Source: Labilithrix sp. (lineage in GTDB: Bacteria; Myxococcota; Polyangia; Polyangiales; Polyangiaceae). From it: 13,611 nucleotides of DNA. This document shows, piece after piece, positions 6,961 through 13,611 of this stretch. The notes below the pieces were generated by a model. The model did not search any database and had not been told where the DNA came from. It was given only the letters and a program-made list of their open reading frames with translations. The position numbers and the translations under genes are program-made. Positions within the stretch are counted from its first letter, which is position 1; every line of letters starts with the position of its first letter. The stretch spans positions 1 through 13,611 of the forward strand of contig JAQBQL010000245.1 of the NCBI GenBank assembly GCA_028287035.1. The letters are read 5' to 3'.

Positions 6961-7699
6961 CCCCGGGCGCGGGCGATCGCCTCGGCGACCTCGACGACGC
7001 CCGGGACCCTGGGCACGTCGGGGTGTCGCCCGAGGTAGTGGTCGAACGGATCGATGAGCGCGCAGCGGATCCCGGCGTTGTGCGCGCCGACGATGTCGGT
7101 CGCGTACGTGTCGCCGAGATGGAGCGTTCGCTCCTCGGGGACGCCGAAGTGCGCCATCGCGATCCTGAAGATCGCCGCGTCGGGCTTCTCGACGCCGACC
7201 TTGCCGCTGTCGACGACGAGGTCGAAGTGGTCGGCAACGCCGAGGTCGGCGAACAGCTGGTCGAGCATGCCTTCGCTGTTCGACATGATCGACACGCGCA
7301 CGCCCCTCGCGCGGATCGCGTCGAGCGCCGGTCCCATGCCGGCGGGCACCTTGCACCAGAGATTGCGCGCGAGATGGCTCGTCCACGCGAGGTCGAGCAA
7401 CGCCGGCACGCGGGCCACGTCGAGGCCGGCGAGGCTCGCGATCGTTCCGACCATGCGGCCCCAGCTGACCGCGCCGGGCCGCTGGCGCGCGCTCCACGGC
7501 ACGTCGACGAGGCCGCCCGTCTCGGCGAGCGCCTTCGCCTGGCCTTCGGTACGCACGAGCACCTCGGCGCTCACCGCGTGACCCACCTCGCCCACGAGCG
7601 TCGCGAGACGCGCGTGGTCGAGGAAGATGACCACGTTGCCGGCGTCGAGGCAGAGGAGGTCGACGTCCCGGACGAGATCGGCCGGGACGCTTGCCTCGC

Positions 7700-7703
<4 letters not shown>
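6957..7703 (-). CDS. HAD-superfamily hydrolase (subfamily IA-like)
   Basis: A 248-residue cytosolic HAD-fold enzyme, probably a phosphatase or related hydrolase on a small metabolite. Motif I is LDAGNVV with nucleophile Asp20; the usual second Asp of DxD is Gly22, as in the DLGNV/DLGGV subgroup that includes YihX-type phosphatases and epoxide-hydrolase N-domains. Motif II is SNSEG (Ser141), motif III EKPD (Lys173), and motif IV GDTYATD (Asp198, Asp203). Residues about 30-115 form the helical cap. The ATG at 7703 overlaps the ald stop as ATGA, there is no Shine-Dalgarno, and translation is probably coupled to ald. The open frame extends farther upstream only as out-of-frame ald sequence. The substrate cannot be told from sequence; loss of the DxD acid/base residue leaves the exact reaction open. 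Confidence 0.9.
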
Positions 7704-8812
<1,109 letters not shown>

Positions 8813-8818
8813 GGCGGA

Positions 8819-8893
8819 CTCCTTTTGTGGCCCGTTTCGGCGAAAAAACAGGCAGTGGCGCGCACCATAGTCGAGCGCCCCGACCGCGAGCAA
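8819..8893 (-). promoter_or_regulatory. ald leader: Shine-Dalgarno, small hairpin and candidate promoter
   Basis: On the minus strand TTGCTC (8893 to 8888) and TATGGT (8869 to 8864), 18 bases apart, make a fair sigma-70-type promoter. The leader then has a short stem pairing 8852-8846 with 8837-8831 (one G-U) around a U-rich loop, and AAGGAG (8824 to 8819) serving the GTG start. The Shine-Dalgarno is firm; the promoter is moderate; nothing identifies a regulator. The remaining 8894-8959 shows no further feature. Confidence 0.45.
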
Positions 8894-8959
8894 GGCGGGG
8901 CCTCGGAATGCATCGCGTCACGCCGCCGCCGGTTCTTCGACGCGAGCGGTCAGTCGCGG

Positions 8960-8965
8960 TATAGC
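8960..8965 (+). promoter_or_regulatory. Candidate -10 box for pyrD (TATAGC)
   Basis: TATAGC lies 8 bases before a GTG and 11 before the ATG of pyrD. The -35 candidate TTCGAC (8936-8941, 18-base spacer) is weak. No good Shine-Dalgarno is present, so the message would have almost no leader. Confidence 0.35.
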
Positions 8966-8976
8966 CCGCAGGCGTG

Positions 8977-10065
8977 ATGTACCCGCTGCTGCGGCCGCTT
9001 CTCTTCCGCCTCGATCCGGCTCGTGCGCACGCGCTTGCGATGGCCGCCCTGGCCCCCGTCGAGCACATCGGTCCGATGCGTCATCTCGTACACGGCGCGC
9101 TCCGCGCCACCGACCCGCGACTTCGCGTCCGGAAGATGGGCCTCGAGTTCCCGACGCCGATCGGCCTCGCCGGCGGCTTCGACAAGAATGCCGATCGGGC
9201 GCGGGCGTTCGCGGCGCTCGGCTTCGGGTTCCTCGAGCTCGGCACGGTCACCGCGGTCGCGCAGGCCGCGAATCCCGCGCCCAATCTCTTCCGGCTGCCC
9301 GCCGACCGGGCGCTCGTGAATCGCCTCGGCTTCCCGAACGAGGGGGCGGCGCAGGTGGCCGCGCGCATCCGCGAGCGTCGAGGCGAGGCGACGGTGCCGA
9401 TCGGCGTCTCGATCGGCAAGAGCCGCAACGTGGCGATGGACCCCTTCGAGGGCGTCCTCGCCGACTATCTCACGAGCTTCCGCGCCGTGCAGGACGTCGC
9501 GGACTTCGTCGTCGTCAACGTGTCGTCGCCGAACACGAAGGACCTCCGCGCGATGCAGGCCGCGGGTGCGGCCCGTCCGCTCTTCGAGGCCCTCCGCGCC
9601 GAGGCGCAGCAAATGGCCCGGCCGGTGCCCATCCTCGTGAAGATCGCGCCGGATCTCGCGGACGACGCCATCGACGCGATCGTCGACGAGGCGAAGAACG
9701 CGGGCCTCGCCGGGGTCGTCGCCACGAACACCACCATCTCGCGCGAAGGTCTGGTGACCCCCGCCGACGTCGTCGAGCGGATCGGCGCGGGCGGGCTCAG
9801 CGGCAAGCCCCTCTTCACCCGCGCCCTCGCGGTCGTGAAGCGCGTGCGGGCGCGGCTCGGTCCGGACCCGTGCGTGATCGGCGTCGGCGGCATCGACGGC
9901 GTCGAGACCGCGAAGGCCATGCTGCGCGCCGGCGCCGACCTCGTGCAGATCTACACCGGCTTCGTCTACGAGGGCCCGCTCCTCCCGCGGACCATCGCGC
10001 GCGGCCTCGTGCGTGACCTCGACCGCGAGCCGTTCACGAGCCCCTCCGAGCTGCCGCTCGCCTGA
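8977..10065 (+). CDS. pyrD: Dihydroorotate dehydrogenase (quinone), class 2
   Basis: PyrD oxidises dihydroorotate to orotate in pyrimidine synthesis, passing electrons from FMN to membrane quinones. The class 2 mark is the N-terminal helical extension (about 1-50; MYPLLRPLLFRLDPARAHAL), which attaches to the membrane and forms the quinone tunnel. The barrel shows GLAGGFDKNAD (63-73) with Lys70, NRLGFPNEG (115-123), and NVSSPNT (181-187) with Ser184 as the catalytic base typical of class 2. Lys222, TNTTISREG (250-258), GGLSGKPL (272-279), GVGGID (302-307) and YTGFVYEGP (326-334) line FMN and substrate. Length, 362 residues, is normal for the class. ATG at 8977 is preferred because family members start MYxP; GTG at 8974 would add one residue. 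It converges with the kelch gene, 6 bases apart. Confidence 0.97.
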   Translation: MYPLLRPLLFRLDPARAHALAMAALAPVEHIGPMRHLVHGALRATDPRLRVRKMGLEFPTPIGLAGGFDKNADRARAFAALGFGFLELGTVTAVAQAANPAPNLFRLPADRALVNRLGFPNEGAAQVAARIRERRGEATVPIGVSIGKSRNVAMDPFEGVLADYLTSFRAVQDVADFVVVNVSSPNTKDLRAMQAAGAARPLFEALRAEAQQMARPVPILVKIAPDLADDAIDAIVDEAKNAGLAGVVATNTTISREGLVTPADVVERIGAGGLSGKPLFTRALAVVKRVRARLGPDPCVIGVGGIDGVETAKAMLRAGADLVQIYTGFVYEGPLLPRTIARGLVRDLDREPFTSPSELPLA

Positions 10066-10071
10066 TGCCCG

Positions 10072-11940
10072 TCAGCGGCGCGTGATGCGAAGGTTGCGCG
10101 ACACGCTCGGCGCGTTGTCGGCGCCGCGCAGGCCGATGCGGACGCGGGTGCCGTCCGTGAGGAGCGACGTGCAATCGCGCTCGCCGCCGCCGTCGATGCT
10201 GTAGCGGACGTTCCGCCCGCGGCGCTCCACGCGCAACCTCGATTGCGGGGCGCTCGCGTACGGACATTCCGCGCCGCCGACCGAGAGCTCGCTGCCGTCG
10301 TCCTGGCGGAGGACGACCGCGGTGCCGCCCTTCGCCTCGAGCTCGACGGTCACGTCGGCGTAGGTCACGTCCGCGACGAAGGCGCTCGCGCCCAGGCCGA
10401 GGGAGAGGCCGGTCACGGGATCGAACGCGATCGAGCTTCCCGGCGTGTTCGCGATGCGGTCCGGCACGAGGCCGAGCGTGCTGTCGCCGAGGAGCGGATT
10501 CTTCACCGCGCCGAACCGCGAGCGGGTGTCGAAGCGGTAGCCGGTCACGAACAGCTGCCCCTCGACGATGGTATCGAGCCAGAGCGCGAGCCCGTTGTCG
10601 CCGTTCGCGATCGCCGTGCCCGAGGGCCCCGCCGATCGCGGCGGGTTCGTGCTGCCCGTGACGGGCGCATCCGAGATGGCCTCGAACGCGGCGAACCACG
10701 GCTGCCAGCGGAGCCATCGCGTCCCGGTCCACAGCACCGGCGCCCCGGTCGCGCCCTGGAAGAGCCGCACCTTGCCGAGCGTCGCGGGATCGATGGGCAG
10801 GCCCGGCTCGAGGGTGCCGTCGGCCGAGATGACCCAGACCGTCTTGAAGTCGAGCGTGCCCTCGGGCGGGATGATCACCGCGAGCGCGCCGCCGCCCTCG
10901 AGCGGCACGAACGCGCGTTCGCGGCCGGTGACGAGATCGACGGGCCGCTTCGTGGGACGGCTCGCGTCGGCGCTGAACCACTCGAGCGTGGCGACCGCGG
11001 TGCCGGTGCGGTCGAAGCCGCCCGCCACCAGGATCTCGCCGGATGCGAGGCGCAGCACGGTGGGATCGCGACGCGGGACGGCCAGCAGCGCGACGCCGCT
11101 CGTGCGGTAGCGGCGCGTGGCGGGGCTCACGATCTCCATCGTCGCGAGGGGCGCGCCGAGCGGGCCGATGCCGCCGACGAGCAGCGTCTCGCCGCTCGCG
11201 AGCACGACTGCGCCATGGCGCGTGCGCGGACCCGAGAGGTCGATGCGCGCGGCGTCGAAGTCGCCGAGGTCGCCCGGAGCGCCGGGCTTCGGCACATAGA
11301 GCTCCGCGGTGCTGATCGGGGTGTGCGTGTCGGGGTCCTCGCCGCCCGCGACGAGCGCCGGGGACGGATCCTGATCGGCGCTCGTACGGAACGCGGTGAT
11401 GCTCGCGCGCGAGCGCCGCGTGCCGATCCCGAACTCGAGCGACTCGAGGATGCCCGTCGAGAGATCGCCGACGAACGTGTGCGGCACCTGGCCGGCGAGG
11501 CTTCCGCCGACCACCATGATGTGGCGGCCGAAGGTGCCGAAGGTCGCGTCGACCCGCGGCTCGACATTGCGGGTCATCGGGCACGTCTCGCTGCCCGGCC
11601 ACACGAGCACGTTGACCGGTCCCGACGCGGGCACCTCGGCGGTGCCGCGCCAGTCGACGGTGCGCGCCGGCTGCGACACGTCGACGATGACCGAGCGGGT
11701 CTGGGGCGGCAGCTCTGCGAGCGTGGACCCGACGTCACGGAGGTACAGGGAGGACACGGCCGACTGCGCGTCGTCGAAGTCACCGTTTCCGTAGATCACC
11801 GAGTACGCCTCGCTCTGCGACACGGGGCAGGAGCGCAGCGAGTAGAGGACGACTGGCCGGTCCTCGACGGCCGGGTCCATCTTGCATGCGGCGGCGCCGA
11901 TCACGGCGAGGACGCAGGCGAGCTGCTTCGTGACAGACAT
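10072..11940 (-). CDS. Kelch-like predicted lipoprotein with C-terminal beta-sandwich
   Basis: A 622-residue protein of unknown function. The signal peptide is MSVTKQLACVLAVIGAAAC, with Cys19 as a likely lipidated residue (the box AAAC is weak). The middle carries repeated beta-blade units with the double glycine of kelch motifs: VVGG (143-146), VAGG (197-200), VGGIGPLGAPLATMEIVSP (255-273) and VAGGFDRTGTAVATLEWFS (305-323), each ending in a strand such as TAELYVP or TMEIVSP. This suggests a propeller, often a protein or glycan binding surface. The last ~140 residues resemble a LamG/concanavalin-like sandwich (RVRIGLRGADN, RNLRITRR), with Cys559 and Cys590 possibly bonded. The ATG at 11940 starts the signal peptide; a longer open frame to 12783 is antisense to the kinase and is rejected. 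It diverges from the kinase across 153 bases. Confidence 0.85.
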   Translation of the reverse strand: MSVTKQLACVLAVIGAAACKMDPAVEDRPVVLYSLRSCPVSQSEAYSVIYGNGDFDDAQSAVSSLYLRDVGSTLAELPPQTRSVIVDVSQPARTVDWRGTAEVPASGPVNVLVWPGSETCPMTRNVEPRVDATFGTFGRHIMVVGGSLAGQVPHTFVGDLSTGILESLEFGIGTRRSRASITAFRTSADQDPSPALVAGGEDPDTHTPISTAELYVPKPGAPGDLGDFDAARIDLSGPRTRHGAVVLASGETLLVGGIGPLGAPLATMEIVSPATRRYRTSGVALLAVPRRDPTVLRLASGEILVAGGFDRTGTAVATLEWFSADASRPTKRPVDLVTGRERAFVPLEGGGALAVIIPPEGTLDFKTVWVISADGTLEPGLPIDPATLGKVRLFQGATGAPVLWTGTRWLRWQPWFAAFEAISDAPVTGSTNPPRSAGPSGTAIANGDNGLALWLDTIVEGQLFVTGYRFDTRSRFGAVKNPLLGDSTLGLVPDRIANTPGSSIAFDPVTGLSLGLGASAFVADVTYADVTVELEAKGGTAVVLRQDDGSELSVGGAECPYASAPQSRLRVERRGRNVRYSIDGGGERDCTSLLTDGTRVRIGLRGADNAPSVSRNLRITRR

Positions 11941-11952
11941 CGCGAAGCCCAC

Positions 11953-11958
11953 AGTGTA
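11953..11958 (-). promoter_or_regulatory. Candidate -10 box for the kelch-like gene (TACACT)
   Basis: TACACT on the minus strand lies 12 bases before the ATG, which would leave a leader of about five bases. TTGCCG abuts it directly, too close to act as a normal -35. No Shine-Dalgarno is present. Just upstream, 11965-11976 is the palindrome GCCGGCGCCGGC, which may be chance in GC-rich DNA. Confidence 0.3.
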
Positions 11959-12057
11959 CGGCAAGCCGGCGCCGGCGCGCGTCTCGTCGACCTCGCACCT
12001 TTCGGCCCATCCCTGCGCGCCTACGCCGACCACGCGGTGGCCTCTGGGGTCTGATGG

Positions 12058-12071
12058 CCCCGGGCCCGGGG
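12058..12071. repeat. 14-bp perfect palindrome before the kinase gene
   Basis: CCCCGGGCCCGGGG is its own reverse complement. It ends 7 bases before the TACGCT box of the kinase gene, so it occupies the spacer and -35 region where an operator would block or replace -35 recognition. Being all G and C, chance origin is possible. Confidence 0.45.
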
Positions 12072-12078
12072 GAGCTGA

Positions 12079-12084
12079 TACGCT
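12079..12084 (+). promoter_or_regulatory. Candidate -10 box for the kinase gene (TACGCT)
   Basis: TACGCT lies 9 bases before the GTG start. The only purine-rich stretch, GGGGGAG at 12068-12074, is about 20 bases from the GTG, too far for a ribosome binding site. A near-leaderless message is therefore suggested. Confidence 0.35.
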
Positions 12085-12093
12085 TCGAGACGC

Positions 12094-13611
12094 GTGTACC
12101 CGCAGGTCTTCGGAAAGTACGTGCTCGAACGCGAGCTGTCGCGCGGCGGGATGGCCCGCGTGCTGCTCGCGACGCTGCGCGGCGCGGGTGGCTTCGAGAA
12201 GAAGCTCGTCGTCAAACAGATCCGGGACGAGCTGTCGTTCGATCAGCAGTTCGTCAATCGCTTCGTGGAGGAGGCGAAGACGACCGTCGCGCTCAGCCAC
12301 CCCAACATCGTCCCGGTCTACGAGCTCGGGGTCGAGCAGGGCACGTACTTTCTTGCGATGGAGCTCGTCGAGGGCTGCAGCATCGCCGAGATCATCCGCG
12401 AGCGTAACGACGACGGCACGAAGCGCGTGCTCTCGCCGGAAGAGGGCGCGTACGTGGGCATGGAGGTGTGCCGCGCGCTCGACTACGCGCACCGGCGCAT
12501 GCAGGTCGTCCACCGCGACATCACCCCGCGCAACGTGATGCTGGACGAGGAGGGCCAGGTGAAGCTGATCGACTTCGGCATCGCCGCGCCGGCGCTCGTC
12601 GCGGGCCACGAGATCCTCGGCTCGCCGGGCCACATGCCGCCCGAGCAGGTCGAGGGAAAGGTGCTCGGCCCGCCGACCGACATCTTCGCGGTGGCGGTCC
12701 TGCTCATGGAAGCGTGGACCGGCGTGGCGCCCTTCCGCCGTGCCACGCCCGAGGAGTGCGACGACGCGATGCGCCTGCCGCATCCGCGCCCGAGCGACTA
12801 CAACCCGCGGCTCCTCCCCCTCGACGACGCGATCGCGCGGGCCATGAGCCTCGATCCGCAGAAGCGTCAGCAGGACGCGAGCGAGCTCCGGCGCAGCCTG
12901 CGGGCGTTCCTCGAGGGGGCGGACGTCACCGACATCGCGCGCGAGCTCGGCGACCGCGTACGGCTGCAGCGCGAGATCGCGTCCGAGCCGCAGCCGCTGT
13001 CGATCGACGGGCGCCCGATCCGGAAGACGAACCCGAGCGTCGGCGATCTCGGCACGAAGACGTTCGCGGCGCGCGAGGAGGCGATCCGGTGGTCACGCCC
13101 TCCCGCCTCCGAGATCGAGCCGGTCCCCGACGAGCCGCCCGGCGCGAGCACGCGGCGCATCGAGGTGCGCGAGGCAGATCCGGCCATGTCGATCCCGACG
13201 CCCTTCATGGTCGAGCCGCTCCCCGCCGGCTCGGACGTGCTGCGCGCCGCCCGCGCCGCCGCGGCACGCGCTGCGCTGCCCGACACCCCGCCGATGCCTC
13301 ACGCGCGGCCGAGCGACCCTCGCGCCGACACGCTCGCGACCGGCGGGCTCGAGCGCGGGGTACCGGCGTCGGAGCGAGGCACCCGCTCGCCGCGCTCCCG
13401 GGTCATCGCGGTGATCGTCGGCGCCGCAGTCGTGACGCTCGGCGCCGGGCTCGCATGGCGGGCTCGCTCGGCTCCGTCGGCGGGGAGCGGCGAAGCCAGC
13501 GTCGGGACGGTCGCCGCGAGCACCGCGACCATCGTTGCGTTGCCCTCGCCGCTGCCGTCGCCGTCGGCTTCATCGTCCGCGACCGCCGTGACCGCGGCAC
13601 CGCCCGGCCGG
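12094..13611 (+). CDS. Transmembrane Ser/Thr protein kinase, 3' end beyond the window
   Basis: 506 residues of a Hanks-type kinase are visible, with no stop before the edge. The Gly-rich loop is LSRGGMARV (15-23; Ser16 replaces the usual first Gly). Lys41 (VVKQI), Glu60 (FVEEAK), HRDITPRN (140-147; catalytic Asp142, Asn147) and DFG (160-162) are all present, so it should be active. Thr144 replaces the common Lys of HRDxKPxN, a change often seen in myxobacterial kinases. The activation segment is short (163-182) and has Ser177 but no threonine, ending PPE instead of APE. A Pro-rich juxtamembrane stretch (about 280-430) leads to a membrane helix near 437-457 and an Ala/Ser/Pro-rich outer segment that continues past the edge. 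GTG at 12094 is the only start: an in-frame TGA lies at 12076-12078 and the conserved FGKYVLEREL begins at residue 6. Substrates are unknown. Confidence 0.93.
   Translation, partial: MYPQVFGKYVLERELSRGGMARVLLATLRGAGGFEKKLVVKQIRDELSFDQQFVNRFVEEAKTTVALSHPNIVPVYELGVEQGTYFLAMELVEGCSIAEIIRERNDDGTKRVLSPEEGAYVGMEVCRALDYAHRRMQVVHRDITPRNVMLDEEGQVKLIDFGIAAPALVAGHEILGSPGHMPPEQVEGKVLGPPTDIFAVAVLLMEAWTGVAPFRRATPEECDDAMRLPHPRPSDYNPRLLPLDDAIARAMSLDPQKRQQDASELRRSLRAFLEGADVTDIARELGDRVRLQREIASEPQPLSIDGRPIRKTNPSVGDLGTKTFAAREEAIRWSRPPASEIEPVPDEPPGASTRRIEVREADPAMSIPTPFMVEPLPAGSDVLRAARAAAARAALPDTPPMPHARPSDPRADTLATGGLERGVPASERGTRSPRSRVIAVIVGAAVVTLGAGLAWRARSAPSAGSGEASVGTVAASTATIVALPSPLPSPSASSSATAVTAAPPGR

Noticed and set aside
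10062..10075. Hairpin CTGA-TGCCCG-TCAG between the convergent pyrD and kelch-like stop codons
   Set aside because: Two facing TGA stops always give three complementary bases; only one more pair is added, and no T-run follows.
10243..12054. Plus-strand open frame of 603 codons opposite the kelch-like gene
   Set aside because: Antisense shadow with an Arg-rich, low-information translation; the minus-strand protein has a signal peptide and kelch repeats.
11941..12783. N-terminal extension of the kelch-like gene to a 903-codon frame
   Set aside because: The added part is antisense to the conserved kinase domain and would place the signal peptide in mid-protein.

Overview
This is a GC-rich, densely coded chromosomal segment with nine complete protein genes plus one kinase gene cut by the right edge. 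There are no RNA genes, insertion sequences, CRISPR arrays or phage genes. The mixture of a eukaryotic-type Ser/Thr kinase with an HRDITPRN catalytic loop, a kelch-like lipoprotein, a trypsin-like lipoprotein and a Cys-rich lipoprotein with an NCGACGNAC motif suggests a myxobacterium (Myxococcota, probably Polyangiales/Sorangiineae). That placement is inferred from gene content and base composition, not from a marker gene. The largest gap between genes is about 160 bases, so no stretch over 300 bases lacks a gene.

Layout, left to right. (1) Positions 31-4627, minus strand, in transcription order: an isopropylmalate/isocitrate-family dehydrogenase, a small membrane-anchored TPR-like protein, a trypsin-like lipoprotein and glmS (amino-sugar synthesis). 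Gaps of 84, 95 and 50 bases, with separate promoter-like elements at some genes, suggest neighbours rather than one tight operon. (2) Positions 4656-6949, plus strand: an SRPBCC/START-like lipoprotein that diverges from the dehydrogenase across only 28 bases, then a Cys-rich lipoprotein whose leader can fold over its own ribosome binding site. (3) Positions 6957-8812, minus strand: alanine dehydrogenase (ald) followed by a HAD-family hydrolase whose start overlaps the ald stop (ATGA). (4) Positions 8977-10065, plus strand: pyrD, the class 2 dihydroorotate dehydrogenase. (5) Positions 10072-11940, minus strand: a kelch-like lipoprotein, diverging from the Ser/Thr kinase that begins at 12094 and runs off the window.

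Housekeeping metabolism (amino sugar, pyrimidine, alanine, a beta-decarboxylating dehydrogenase) is interleaved with four predicted lipoproteins, a TPR protein and a transmembrane kinase. No single multi-gene pathway is evident. The two most interesting signals are regulatory. Genes lacking a Shine-Dalgarno sequence carry a TANNNT-type box 7-12 bases before the start codon, which suggests leaderless or near-leaderless transcripts. The 107-base region before the Cys-rich lipoprotein holds two competing long-range helices that would each mask its ribosome binding site.
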